Source: CAVZTX01 sp963778375 (GTDB lineage Bacteria > Chloroflexota > Ktedonobacteria > Ktedonobacterales > Ktedonobacteraceae). Taken from it: a stretch of 64,000 nucleotides of DNA. Of this stretch, positions 47,082 through 56,160 are shown piece by piece (within the stretch, counting starts at the first letter, position 1; the number at the start of each line of letters is the position of its first letter). The stretch is taken from assembly GCA_963778375.1 (NCBI GenBank), contig CAVZTX010000021.1, forward strand, positions 62,001 through 126,000, in the 5' to 3' direction. The notes under the pieces were generated by a model. That model ran no database searches. It was not told the origin of the DNA and saw only the letters and a program-made list of their open reading frames with translations. The position numbers were made by a program, and so were the translations under genes.

Positions 47082-47405
47082 ATGCTTATCGTAACAACTG
47101 AAGAGATCGCCGAGCACCGGATTGTGGAAACCAAGGGACACGTCTTTGGCGTTGTGGTTCGCAGCCGGGGTCTGGGAGGCAACATCATGGCAGGTCTCCG
47201 CTCCCTTAAAGGTGGTGAGATCAAGGAATACACCTCACTACTGGAGGATGCCCGTCGGCACGCCATTGACCGCATGGTACAGAACGCAACAGCCATGGGC
47301 GCGAATGCGGTCGTGCGGATGCAGTTTGATTCCTCGGAGCTTGGCAATACCATGAGTGAAATTGTAGCCTATGGCACGGCAGTCGTGGTTGAGTCGGAGA
47401 GGTAG
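47082..47405 (+). CDS. YbjQ/UPF0145-family protein (heavy-metal-binding domain)
   Basis: A complete 107-residue member of the UPF0145/YbjQ family. It shows the typical EHRIVETKGHVFGVVVRSRGLGG, GLRSLKGGEIKEYTSLLEDAR, and ANAVVRMQFDSSEL blocks. The family assembles into small pentamers; the heavy-metal name is historical. AAGGAG precedes the ATG at 47082. It lies 8 bp before the hydrolase gene, probably one operon. Confidence 0.9.
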   Translation: MLIVTTEEIAEHRIVETKGHVFGVVVRSRGLGGNIMAGLRSLKGGEIKEYTSLLEDARRHAIDRMVQNATAMGANAVVRMQFDSSELGNTMSEIVAYGTAVVVESER

Positions 47406-47413
47406 GCAGATGT

Positions 47414-48748
47414 ATGCTGCGCGGAGTAATCATTGGCTACGGTCTGCTCTACTTGATTGGTGCGGCCCTGCTGCTGTTCATTGTCCACGCCACTCTCTGG
47501 CTGGTCTTATATCTGGCGGTAAATGGCATCATCCTGGTGAGCGCAGTACTCTTGGAACGCAAGAGGTACCGCGCTCAGGTGGATCGAACCCAGGGACTAT
47601 GGCACCCCACCGGTGAGCGTTTCGTTGATCCAACGACCGGGCGACTCGTGGAAGTATTCTACAATCCCGCGACAGGTGAGCGTGATTACAAAGAGGTGAC
47701 CCGCAAATGGACTCCTCTGACAGATAAGCAAAGAAGAGAAAGGATGAGAATAATGACACATCAGGCTTCATATGGAGAAACCTTGGAAGTCAACTGGCAG
47801 CTAAATTCTACCACCATGTATGGCACATTAGTCAGGCCCGCTGGCCCCGGACCGTTTCCCGCTGTGGTCATGGTCGCGGGTAGTGGCCCCACTGACCGCG
47901 ATTGGAACTCACCACTCATGCCTGGATCCAATGGCAGTGCCTGCCTTATTGCCGAAGCATTAGCGCAAGCAGGCATTGCTTCACTACGCTATGACAAGCG
48001 AGCCTCCGGCCCCCATGCTCGTGAGAACATACCAGCCCTCATTGGCAAAATGAGCATGCAAAGCCATGTCGCCGAACTAGCTGGAGCCGTACGCACCCTG
48101 GCAAGCCAGAACTATGTCTGTAACGACCAGATCTTCGGGCTCGCCAACAGCGAAGGCACCCTTCACGATCTGAACTACCAACTGGGTAACCCAGAGGTTC
48201 CGTTCGCGGGACTCGTACTCATCAGCCCTCCTGGTCGGCCCGTTGGTGCTGTTGCGCGCTCCCAACTAGCTGCGCAGGCCTCTGGTATACCGAATGGAGA
48301 TGCATTGCTGGTGCTCTACGATGCAGCCATCACCCGCTTCCTGGCGCGAGAACCTATCTCCCCCGATCCCACGCTGCCGAAAGGTGTCCAGTTGCTGCTG
48401 AGAAGCCTGGAAACTCCGGCCAACCTGCCCTTTGCTCGTGAGCTTTGGATGGCCGATGCGGCTCCCCTGCTCAGTCAGGTGCACGTCCCGGTGCTGGTCA
48501 TCATCGGAAAAAAGGACCTCCAGGTAGACTGGCAAGTCGATGGTGAGCTGCTCCAACGTGCCGCTGCGGGACATGGGGAGATAACCTTCCTCTTTCCAGA
48601 AAATGCCAATCACGTCCTCAAGCAAGAGCTGCGACCCCGATCAGAGTTGGTGCCAGCCGAGATAACGCAGAGCTACAATGGCCCCGATACTCGCCTGGAC
48701 CAGCAGGCTCTGGTTGGCATTCTGGAGTGGTTGGCTGCCCACACCTAA
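47414..48748 (+). CDS. Alpha/beta hydrolase with N-terminal two-helix membrane domain
   Basis: The 444 residues combine a hairpin of two membrane helices (about 5-28 and 28-48), a soluble linker with WHPTGERFVDPTTGR and NPATGERDYKEV, and an alpha/beta hydrolase from about residue 125. In the latter VMVAGSGPTDRDWN provides the oxyanion region, GLANSEGT a plausible nucleophile elbow, KKDLQVD the acid and NANHVLK the His. The hydrolase part resembles the BAAT/dienelactone-type YqiA relatives. An internal ATG (MTHQASYGE) with its own GAAAGG could yield the soluble enzyme alone. Substrate unknown. Confidence 0.8.
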   Translation: MLRGVIIGYGLLYLIGAALLLFIVHATLWLVLYLAVNGIILVSAVLLERKRYRAQVDRTQGLWHPTGERFVDPTTGRLVEVFYNPATGERDYKEVTRKWTPLTDKQRRERMRIMTHQASYGETLEVNWQLNSTTMYGTLVRPAGPGPFPAVVMVAGSGPTDRDWNSPLMPGSNGSACLIAEALAQAGIASLRYDKRASGPHARENIPALIGKMSMQSHVAELAGAVRTLASQNYVCNDQIFGLANSEGTLHDLNYQLGNPEVPFAGLVLISPPGRPVGAVARSQLAAQASGIPNGDALLVLYDAAITRFLAREPISPDPTLPKGVQLLLRSLETPANLPFARELWMADAAPLLSQVHVPVLVIIGKKDLQVDWQVDGELLQRAAAGHGEITFLFPENANHVLKQELRPRSELVPAEITQSYNGPDTRLDQQALVGILEWLAAHT

Positions 48749-48827
48749 CCAGATTTTGCGCTTCAACGCTCCGGCAAAGAAGCAACCTGAACGATGGCTG
48801 GCTAACAGAGCAAAGGAGAAAAAGAAT

Positions 48828-49145
48828 ATGGCCAAGCGTAAGAAGAATCAGTTCATATCCGGTGATGCGTTGGTGATCATCGGAATCACAGCATTGATGG
48901 GGTTAGCTATTCGTGAACAATTGCAAATGCCGCGAGAAGAGCGGACCTGGCACGGAACACTCTTCGGCATTCCTTACGATTTTCGCTCGCCGACCATTGA
49001 GCGCCTGCGCGAAACGTTCTGGAACAAGGAGACAGCGCGTGTGCTGGTTCCGCAGTTCTTTGGCGTAGGCTGGTCGCTCAACTTCTACCCATTGATCAAC
49101 CCGCCAACTGCTGAACATCTGCCGGAAAGTCGCGCCGCGAAATAA
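48828..49145 (+). CDS. DUF5808 domain protein, membrane-anchored
   Basis: This 105-residue protein has a short basic N-terminus, one hydrophobic segment (ALVIIGITALMGLAI) and a C-terminal DUF5808 signature (FRSPTIERLRETFWN, VLVPQFFGVGWSLNFYPL). AAAGGAG precedes the ATG. The function of the domain is unknown; it is often found in membrane proteins. It lies 79 bp after the hydrolase gene on the same strand. Confidence 0.75.
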   Translation: MAKRKKNQFISGDALVIIGITALMGLAIREQLQMPREERTWHGTLFGIPYDFRSPTIERLRETFWNKETARVLVPQFFGVGWSLNFYPLINPPTAEHLPESRAAK

Positions 49146-49252
49146 CCCGGAATGGATGAGTGCGTGGGCCAACAAGGCCTGAAAACCATGGATGCAATCA
49201 AGTACGATCCTAAGTCACTTTACCTGAGATCTTTCCCCGTGGGTGTTATCAA

Positions 49253-49263
49253 TATGCTATACT
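49253..49263 (+). promoter_or_regulatory. Extended -10 promoter of the histidine kinase gene
   Basis: TATGCTATACT matches TRTGnTATAAT closely. It lies 45 bp before the kinase ATG. A TACACTTTGA box (49286-49295), also seen in the leader at 14955, lies between promoter and gene. Confidence 0.55.
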
Positions 49264-49307
49264 AATCTCAAGGTTTTTCGTAAGTTACACTTTGAGCGAA
49301 GCATACT

Positions 49308-50666
49308 ATGATCCGAACCATCGACGAGAGCCGTGCCCAACTCATTGCCGACTTGCAAGAACGGGCGGAAGAACTCGCACAGCTCAATCGCATCGCTATC
49401 GCCCTGACCTCCGAATTTGATCTGCAACGCCTATTGCAGATGATGACTGATGCTGCCCGCAAAATGACTGCCGCTCAGTACGCTGCTTTTTTCCTCATAC
49501 CAGAGATTACAGGCGACAACGATAACGAGTCGGCCAACAAGGTAATCTTCAATCTGGCCGCAATCTCTGGCGCGAGCCAGAGCATCGAGAAGCATTTCCG
49601 TCATCTTGGTCCAGTTGTCGGTATCGGTGTGCTGCATCCCGTCTTCTGGGAGGGCGAGTCGATCGTCGTAGATGATGTACATACCGATGAGCGGTATGTC
49701 GGTGTACCACGTGGACACATTCCCGTACGCAGCTTCCTTGGTGTGCAGATGCGCACAAGAGAAGGGACGATCCTGGGTGCGTTTTTGATCGGTGATACGC
49801 GCCCCAATCGCTTTAGCGCCCGACATGTCGAATTGATCGAAGCCTTGAGTGCTCAGGCAACCGTAGCCATCCACAATGCGCGACTGGTAGCACGCGAACG
49901 CAGGGCAATGGAGGAGCATGCTGCCAACCTGGAACGCGAAGTGCGTGAACGCACTGCCGAATTAGAGCGCCGTAACCAGGAGCTGAGCAAGTTTGCCACC
50001 GACCTGCAAACCCTGCATCATGAACTGACCGAAGTCCAGAAACGCCAGATGCTCGCTGACGAGCGTAGCCGTATTGCCCAGGAACTGCATGATCGTGTGC
50101 AGCAAACGCTCTTTACGATTGGCCTGAAAGCCGACTGGGTCATGGGTAAACTGCCTCCCGATTCGGCCCTCCTGAGTCCCCTCAGAACCATCAAACAACT
50201 TGCTTCCCTTGGGAATGCGCAGGTGCGTGATGCAATCTTCGCCCTCTCCTCAACCGAGATGCAGGAGGGTGGGCTGGTAAGTATGCTCTATACCCTCATC
50301 CGTGACCTACGCGAGGCATCTTCAATCGAGGCAGACCTTGTAGTCGCCGAATGGGCCACATCTTTGGAGCCGCGCATCGAAAACACCCTCTTCACTATCG
50401 CCCAGGAAGCCCTCTCGAATGTGCGTCGTCATGCCCAGGCCACAATAGTCATTGTCACGGTGCAGGTAACTCCTGAACAGGCCATACTCGTCGTACAGGA
50501 CAACGGCATTGGCCTCCCTCCGCAAACGCTTTCGACCTTTGGCACTAATGGCACGCATCTTGGCCTCAAAGGCATGCGTCACCGGGTTGAGGAACTAAAA
50601 GGCCAGTTCTTACTAACTAATGGAGAAGAGGGTGGTCTTATTGTGAAGGCTGTGGTGCCCCTATGA
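49308..50666 (+). CDS. GAF-domain sensor histidine kinase (NarL/HisKA_3 type)
   Basis: A soluble 452-residue kinase. A GAF domain covers about residues 30-195 (LTSEFDLQRLLQMMTDAARKM, SFLGVQMRTREGTILGAFLIGD). A coiled coil follows (RAMEEHAANLEREVRERTAELERRN), then HisKA_3 with the phosphoacceptor in RIAQELHDRVQQTLF and an HATPase_c domain (AQEALSNVRRHA, VQDNGIGLPP, GLKGMRHRVEEL). With no membrane helix it should sense an internal signal. It overlaps its response regulator gene by 4 bp (ATGA). Confidence 0.93.
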   Translation: MIRTIDESRAQLIADLQERAEELAQLNRIAIALTSEFDLQRLLQMMTDAARKMTAAQYAAFFLIPEITGDNDNESANKVIFNLAAISGASQSIEKHFRHLGPVVGIGVLHPVFWEGESIVVDDVHTDERYVGVPRGHIPVRSFLGVQMRTREGTILGAFLIGDTRPNRFSARHVELIEALSAQATVAIHNARLVARERRAMEEHAANLEREVRERTAELERRNQELSKFATDLQTLHHELTEVQKRQMLADERSRIAQELHDRVQQTLFTIGLKADWVMGKLPPDSALLSPLRTIKQLASLGNAQVRDAIFALSSTEMQEGGLVSMLYTLIRDLREASSIEADLVVAEWATSLEPRIENTLFTIAQEALSNVRRHAQATIVIVTVQVTPEQAILVVQDNGIGLPPQTLSTFGTNGTHLGLKGMRHRVEELKGQFLLTNGEEGGLIVKAVVPL

Positions 50667-51301
50667 TCCGCCTGCTCATCATCGACGACCACGAAATGGT
50701 GCGCGAAGGGCTGAAAGCTATGCTCGTCTCCGAACCCGACTTCGCCATCGTAGGTGACGCCGCCAATGCAGAACAGGCGCTAAAATTGATTGAACACTCA
50801 CAACCCGATGTAATCCTGCTCGACATTCGGCTGCCCGGAGTCAGTGGCATCGAAGTCTGCCGCACCGTCACCGAGCGCTATCCAGAAACAGCCGTCATCA
50901 TCCTCACAACCTTTAGCGACGAAAATCTCGTCGCCCAATGCATTCAGGCTGGTGCGCGGGGCTTCATCGTCAAAGACATCGAACGCTTTGACCTCAAACG
51001 CTCGATTCGCGCCGTCGCTCGCGGCGAAGCCGCCATTGACACCAAAGCCGCCGTTGCGGTCCTCGCTCAACTACGCCGTGCGCCCCAATCGAACTCCGAC
51101 CCCACTCCCGAACCGCTCAGTTCGCAACAACTCGTCATCCTCCGCCTCGTCGCGCAGGGACTCTCCAGCCGCGAAATCGCCACCCAACTCTACCTCAGCG
51201 AAAACACCGTCAAAGGCTACGTCCAGGAAATCCTCCACCGCCTCGGCGTCAAAAACCGCACCGAAGCCGTCATGGTCGCCGTAAAACAAGGCTGGTTGTA
51301 A
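50663..51301 (+). CDS. NarL/FixJ-family response regulator
   Basis: A 212-residue regulator with an N-terminal receiver (IDDHEMVREG, phosphoacceptor Asp in VILLDIRLPGVSG, Lys in GFIVKDIERF) and a C-terminal LuxR-type helix-turn-helix (LSSQQLVILRLVAQGLSSREIATQLYLSENTVKGYV). The ATG overlaps the kinase stop, so this is the cognate partner. Targets are unknown. Confidence 0.95.
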   Translation: MIRLLIIDDHEMVREGLKAMLVSEPDFAIVGDAANAEQALKLIEHSQPDVILLDIRLPGVSGIEVCRTVTERYPETAVIILTTFSDENLVAQCIQAGARGFIVKDIERFDLKRSIRAVARGEAAIDTKAAVAVLAQLRRAPQSNSDPTPEPLSSQQLVILRLVAQGLSSREIATQLYLSENTVKGYVQEILHRLGVKNRTEAVMVAVKQGWL

Positions 51302-51475
51302 TCAAACCCAATAAGCGTCAAACTAACGAAAACGCGTTCCACCGTCCATAGGGGTAAGGGTGGCTGATGTAGAGTGGGGAGAGCCTTTATGGACGCAGTC
51401 TGGGGGACTGTGTGGCCCGCAGGGTAGTATAGCATTATAAGTAGATGTTCCTGAAGAGGAGCAAGAAGGAGAGTT

Positions 51476-52328
51476 ATGTTGACATCACAGAAGACATTTC
51501 TCATCACGGGAGTCAGTTCCGGTTTCGGACGAGTGTTCGCCGCTGAAGCAGTGCATGCAGGTCATCGTGTCGTCGGAACGGTGCGTCGGTCGGAAGACGC
51601 GACGGCTTACGGGGCACTCGATAAGAACAATGCTATCGCCAAGATCGTCGATATGACCGACGAGAAGGCCGTCGCCGCTATGGTCTGCGAAGTCGAGCGG
51701 CGAGTACGGACCAATCGATATCTTGATCGCCAACGCTGGCTATGGCCATGAGGGCTTGTTCGAGGAGTCGAGCATGGATCAGCTTCGGCAGCAGTTCGAG
51801 GTCAACGTCTTCAGAACCGTCGTGGTTATCAAGGCAGTGCTACCAGCAACGCGTGCGCGCCGCAAGGGTAACATCCTCGCCATGACCTCCATTGGCGGCT
51901 TGATGACCTCACCGGGCTTGTCCTTCTATCACGGTAGTAAGTACGCCCTCAAAGGCATCCTGGAATCACTTGGCAAGGAAGTGGCTCATCTCGGCATTCA
52001 CGTCACTGCCGTCGAACCTGGACCATTCCGTACTGACTGGTTGGTCGTTCTATGACGCACAGCGAACGCTCCATTTCCGACTACGACGCGGTCTACGAGC
52101 CGATATGCGAGGCAAGGCGTCGCAACAACGGGCATCAGCCCGGTGACCCGGTGAGGGCGGTGGCGCTGCTGCGAGTGATCAATGACGAGAACCCCCAGGC
52201 ATCTCCTCTAAGGCTCTGCCGCCCTGGATGCGCTTGGTGCCAGTCGTGCTGCCTTTGATGCGGACGTGACATGCTGGGAGGATCTCACCCGCTCAACCAA
52301 CTTTCCCGACGATCTTCAGCCTGGCTAA
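51476..52328 (+). pseudogene. SDR oxidoreductase broken by three frameshifts
   Basis: The first frame has FLITGVSSGFGRVFAAEAV (TGxxxGxG) and ends at 51751. The core (ILIANAGYGHEGLFEES, MTSIGGLMTSPGLSFYHGSKYALKGILESL with SxxxYxxxK-like YHGSK) lies in another frame to 52055. The next part (SMTHSERSISDYDAVY, PGDPVRAVALLRVI) is in a third, and the end (AAFDADVTCWEDLTRSTNF, TAA near 52328) in a fourth segment. Each join needs one or two bases. Assembled, it is a normal SDR of about 280 residues. Confidence 0.8.
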
Positions 52329-52478
52329 ACGAACGAGCAAGCGCAGTGAGTCCGGCGACGTTTGCGGGCGACCGTAGTAACCGCCTCATTTAAAAACGAG
52401 TACCCTTGACTGTAGAAGTCATCTAAAAACGTGGTAGAATCGAGCAGATAATCACAGCACGAGAAAGGATCGTGAAAT

Positions 52479-53279
52479 ATGGCTATTCGCGTATGTGTCG
52501 CAGGCGCAACAGGCTGGACCGGCAGCGCAGTAACCAGCGCCATCTTAGCATCAACCGACTTTCAACTGGTCGGTGCCATTGCTCGTCGGCATGTTGGGGT
52601 AGATATTGGGGAAGCACTAAATCATGGGAAAGCCAACGTGAACATCGTCGCCTCCCTCGAAGAGGCGCTGGCTGTCCCAACCGATGTCCTCATTGACTAC
52701 ACCTCACCGGATGTCGTGAAGGACCACATCCTGATAGCACTGGACAAAGGCGTCCGCGTGGTCGTTGGCACCTCTGGTCTGACCGCGAACGATTACACCG
52801 ACATTGAACAACGCGCGCAGGCCCGAGATCTGGGTGTCATTGCGGCTGGCAACTTCTCTATCACTGCCGCCCTGGCCAAGCATTTTTCCTTGATTGCGGC
52901 TCAATACCTACCCTCCTGGGAGATTATTGACTATGCCAGTGCCACAAAAATTGATGCTCCTAGCGGCACCACACTCGAACTCGCTGAAGAACTCGCTACC
53001 ATCTCCCACAACCAATTAGGAGTGGCCCTTGAAAATACCCATGGTCCAAAAGAAGCCCGTGGGGCAACCATTGACGGGACACAAATCCATTCCATTCGCC
53101 TGCCTAGCTATGTCATTGCCTTTGAAACGATCTTTGGGCTACCCGATGAGCGCCTGAGCATTCGTCACGACGCCGGGTCTGGTGCCCGACCATACGTGGG
53201 CGGCACACTGCTTGCAGCACGCAAAGTACTCGAACTGAATGGACTGGTGCGCGGATTAGATCGTCTCCTGTTTCATTGA
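52479..53279 (+). CDS. DapB-like dihydrodipicolinate reductase homologue lacking catalytic histidines
   Basis: This 266-residue protein has the DapB architecture: an N-terminal NAD(P) domain (VCVAGATGWTG, LIDYTSPDVVKDH, VVGTSGLT, AAGNFSITAAL) and a C-terminal domain with KIDAPSGTTLELAE. In E. coli DapB the block EAHHRHKVDAPSGT carries the catalytic His159-His160 and Lys163. Here the aligned residues are A153, S154 and K157. The lysine and substrate loop are kept but the histidine acid is lost, so a changed substrate or reaction is likely. GAAAGGA precedes the ATG. It stands alone, not with lysine genes. Confidence 0.82.
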   Translation: MAIRVCVAGATGWTGSAVTSAILASTDFQLVGAIARRHVGVDIGEALNHGKANVNIVASLEEALAVPTDVLIDYTSPDVVKDHILIALDKGVRVVVGTSGLTANDYTDIEQRAQARDLGVIAAGNFSITAALAKHFSLIAAQYLPSWEIIDYASATKIDAPSGTTLELAEELATISHNQLGVALENTHGPKEARGATIDGTQIHSIRLPSYVIAFETIFGLPDERLSIRHDAGSGARPYVGGTLLAARKVLELNGLVRGLDRLLFH

Positions 53280-53355
53280 TAACACGAAAGCATTTTAAAA
53301 CAGATAACCATCCCCATACCCTTTAGACTTTGGAAAAGACAAAAGGAGGTCCTCA

Positions 53356-53876
53356 TTGAATACCTGGTTAGAGCAAGTACAAGCTATCCTTACCACCACC
53401 CCGGAACGCTGGCAGCAACTGGTCAACACACTTCCCCTTGACCTGCTGACCCGTCCGCCAGTCGAAGGTGAATGGTCAGCACTCAACTGTTTGCAGCATT
53501 TACTCGTTGCCGAACGCCAGCTCTTTCCTATCCGCTTCCGCGCTTTTCTGACAGGACAGAATTTCGATCCCTTCGATCCAAACCAACAACACCCAGACCT
53601 GAATGCACAGACACCTGAACAGCTAGTTGCCGCTTTTGTACGCGCTCGTCAAGAAAACCTCGTCCTTATCAAGCAAGTGCAGGATGATGACCTCGCTCGA
53701 ACCGCCAGCATCCCCAGTTTGGCATCGTCACCTTGGCACAAATGCTGCATACCTGGGCCGCTCACGATTTGAATCACACTATCCAGGCCGAACAAGCGCT
53801 CATGCAGCCCTTCATGCTTGGTTGCGGTCCCTGGCGTTCCTTCTTTCGGGATCACGAGATAACTGTTCCCAAATAA
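53356..53876 (+). pseudogene. DinB-family protein, one frameshift
   Basis: A four-helix DinB/DfsA-like protein. The first frame runs from a TTG behind a perfect AAAGGAGGT (TPERWQQLVNTLP, EWSALNCLQHLLVAERQLF) to about residue 123. Conserved helix 4 (IVTLAQMLHTWAAHDLNHT) and the end (GPWRSFFRDHEI) continue in the -1 frame to 53876. The break is near 53720. The three histidines of the metal site (HLL, HTW, HDLNH) are all present once joined. Function in thiol-dependent or stress metabolism is unknown. Confidence 0.8.
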
Positions 53877-54120
53877 GCGCCGTTACTCTACTCAGGCGAC
53901 AGACACCGGAGCGCTGATGGCTGGCTCTGTCCACCCATAACGACATATATATTCTCGGCAGAAATGCTCCCTCTTTCCTCTCAGCTTGGTTTGCGTCCAA
54001 TTGAACTGCACTGTTCACATTTGTTGCCGTTTTTCCAAGCAGAAAGGCTGACTTGCTTGTATGATGTGGTCTTTTCCTTTTTCGCCAAACAGGTGCTTTA
54101 GACGAAGGTCGTCCCACCAT
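53877..54120. other. Left flank of the Tn3 remnant, no gene assigned
   Basis: About 240 bp after the DinB gene. A stretch near 53940-54100 lacks stops in one frame but shows no recognisable domain or ribosome binding site. The 5' part of the XRE gene that the transposon cuts on its right side is not found here. Confidence 0.4.
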
Positions 54121-54158
54121 GGGGGTTTTTGCATAACCCCCCAAAAAGGTGCACTCAG
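54121..54158 (+). repeat. Left terminal inverted repeat of the Tn3 remnant
   Basis: It begins GGGGGTTTTTGCATAACCCC and ends GGTGCACTCAGC. About 32 of 38 positions match the reverse complement of 56123-56160. Confidence 0.7.
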
Positions 54159-54318
54159 CTTCAACTAAGCATCTCCTCTCTTCCAGCTACCTCTCCCTCA
54201 GCTATGAACTCTCTTCTGTCTGGCGGTGAAGCCCCCTGGCATGAGATCTGCTGCATGCACCTCTCAGGGAAAAAGGTTCTCCTCCGCCGTCATTTTCTCT
54301 TTAGGGATTCAAGAATTA

Positions 54319-55529
54319 TTAACCATCCCAGGTAGCTGGGGGACACTGGATGTCCACGAACCACTTGTCCAGGTGTGGCACGCGCTCAAGCTGGGTTTCC
54401 ACGACCTGCATCGCCTCCTTGGTCAGTTTGACCCCGGTCTGATACGTCGTCGTCACCATTGCGACCAGCGGATGGTTCCCTTTCCAGGTCATGGTGCTGG
54501 CATACTGGATCACAGCGTCCAGGCTATCGAGCAATGCCCCATTCCAATGCTGTTCTAAAATGCCCCAACAGCGCTCGATCGCATTGTACTTACTGTGGTA
54601 GGGCGGATAATAGGCCAAGCGGATCGTGAGGTGATAGCGCTAGACAAACTCCACCACACGTTGCATAAATTGGGTGCGCCGACTGTGATTCTCCGGCCCA
54701 TTATCCAGATTGATGAGCAGCGTCGTGATGTGGGCAAAGCGCTCTTTGATGCTCTCCCAGCAGTCGATCAAGCGATCTACCAGGCAATCGCTAGTGACTT
54801 TGGACGTCACCGCAGAGAGAAAGAGTTGATCGGAGGCTGGCAGAAAAATGCCCACCGGCGTCACGGTGGCCGTCGACTCAAAGTCGTGGTCAGCGGCCTT
54901 GGTCAGGACGCGACTCTTGCCTCCGCGTGCAAACGGGCCGCCTTTGACCGTCGCCTTGGCCTCCATCGAGAGCCGTAACACCCCCTCATCAGCATCTGCC
55001 TCCTCGTTGCGCTGCTTTACTTGGGCAAAGATGGCATCGGTTTCCGGGAGTTTTTTTGGGGCTGACTCTTCGCCACTTTTTTGGGAAAGTAGCCCAGCTC
55101 GTTGAGCTTGGTCGCAAGCGTCTCAGCGGTGGCTAATGCCTCGTCGGTGTAGCCCTTCTGGGCCAGCAACTGGCGGCGCACTTCCGCTGCTGTCAACCGC
55201 GTATACAGGCGTGTGGTGCGAAACCGTGGGTCCGCTTGGCTCTGACTATCCACAATAGCCGTGAGATCGCTCAGCAAGTTGGGCAGATGGGCTTCGCTGC
55301 GCTTACGCCCACGCGACGCAAACGCATCCACGCACACCATCCCACGCTCCACCTCGTGCATGCCTTTGCGGATCGTCCCGCGATTCCAGCCCAACTCTCG
55401 TTCGGCCAGCCGCTGACCACCTTCACCCAAGGCTTGAACTGTTCGCGCCATGCACATGCGGCGCACGCTGCCTTTGAGGTCCTTGGCCGTGTTCAACAGC
55501 AGTGTTTTGACCTCCTCAGTCAGTTCCAT
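54319..55529 (-). pseudogene. ISAzo13-family transposase, inactivated
   Basis: The start at 55529 follows GGAGGG. The N-terminal helix-turn-helix part (RTVQALGEGGQRLAERELGW, GRKRSEAHLPNLL, KLNELGYFPKKVAKSQPQK) is intact to about 55035. A frameshift leads to the catalytic part (MEAKATVKGGPFARGGKSRV, LLINLDNGPENHSRRTQFMQ). An in-frame TAG at 54640-54642 then interrupts before YYPPYHSKYNAIERCWGILE, whose Glu belongs to the DDE triad. Two lesions make it non-functional. Confidence 0.85.
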
Positions 55530-55615
55530 GCTTGTCCCTCCAAGTACACTTTTCTTGGAGCATTCTACCATACTGGCACAATTTAGTTTTCCCTAGTCCC
55601 TTACTCTACCATAAC

Positions 55616-56116
55616 AGTCTCTTTTTGACCACTACCCTCAACTCCTATGCTCGAAAAAACAAGACACGCCAGGCTTTGTGGGAATACGACAATATCATTA
55701 GCAGCCTCTATTTGCTCGATTTTGTAGACTCGCCACTTCTGCGCAAGAACGTCCAGACTGCGCTCAATCGGGGCGAAAGCTACCATCAACTTCGTCGTGC
55801 CGTTTCCTACGCCAATTTTGGTACATTGCGCTTCAGGTCAGAAGAGGATCAATACCTGTGGCATGAGTGTAGCCGATTGGTCACCAACTGCATCATTTAC
55901 TACAATATGACCATCTTGTCGCAGTTGTGGGCACGCGAAGAGGCCAGCCCAGATATGACGCACATTGCCCACATCTCCCCGGTGGCCTGGCAACATATCA
56001 ATTTCTATGGTCAGTATGAGTTTATCAAAGCACCAGAGCCCATCAATATGGAGGAGATCGTCGAAGCCTTAGCGCATCACTCCATCCTCTCGATGGTCGA
56101 CGAAGGAAATGTCTAA
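55616..56116 (+). pseudogene. Tn3-family transposase, C-terminal fragment
   Basis: About 166 codons corresponding to the end of TnpA: YARKNKTRQALWEYDNII, LRKNVQTALNRGESYHQLRR, WHECSRLVTNCIIYYNMTIL (with the catalytic Glu region) and ISPVAWQHINFYGQYEF. The N-terminal 800 or so residues are absent, displaced by the ISAzo13 insertion and a deletion. The stop at 56116 is 6 bp from the right terminal repeat. Confidence 0.8.
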
Positions 56117-56122
56117 TTGAGG

Positions 56123-56160
56123 CCGAGTGCACCGTTTCGGGGGGTCATGCAAAAAAACCC
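56123..56160 (-). repeat. Right terminal inverted repeat of the Tn3 remnant
   Basis: Read on the minus strand it starts GGGTTTTTTTGCATGACCCC and ends GGTGCACTCGGC, matching the left repeat apart from about six positions. Confidence 0.7.

Larger units (their letters stand above)
54121..56160. mobile_element. Tn3-family transposon remnant with nested ISAzo13-type insertion
   Basis: The ends are imperfect inverted repeats of about 38 bp that begin with GGG. Inside the right end lies the C-terminus of a Tn3 transposase, stopping 6 bp before the repeat as in intact elements. The rest of the Tn3 genes is missing. Between about 54.27 and 55.6 kb a defective ISAzo13-family transposase occupies the element. 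The bases flanking the two ends (ACCAT, TATAA) are not a target duplication, so one flank was probably rearranged. Confidence 0.65.

Noticed and set aside
49431..49919. 162-codon minus-strand open frame inside the histidine kinase gene
   Set aside because: Antisense shadow of the GAF domain with no independent support.
50844..51284. Ser/Pro/Lys-rich 146-codon frame within the response regulator gene
   Set aside because: Low-complexity product of codon bias in the overlapping regulator gene.
53940..54110. Missing 5' half of the XRE regulator on the left side of the Tn3 remnant
   Set aside because: Translated frames at this flank show no helix-turn-helix, so it cannot be the other half of the broken gene.
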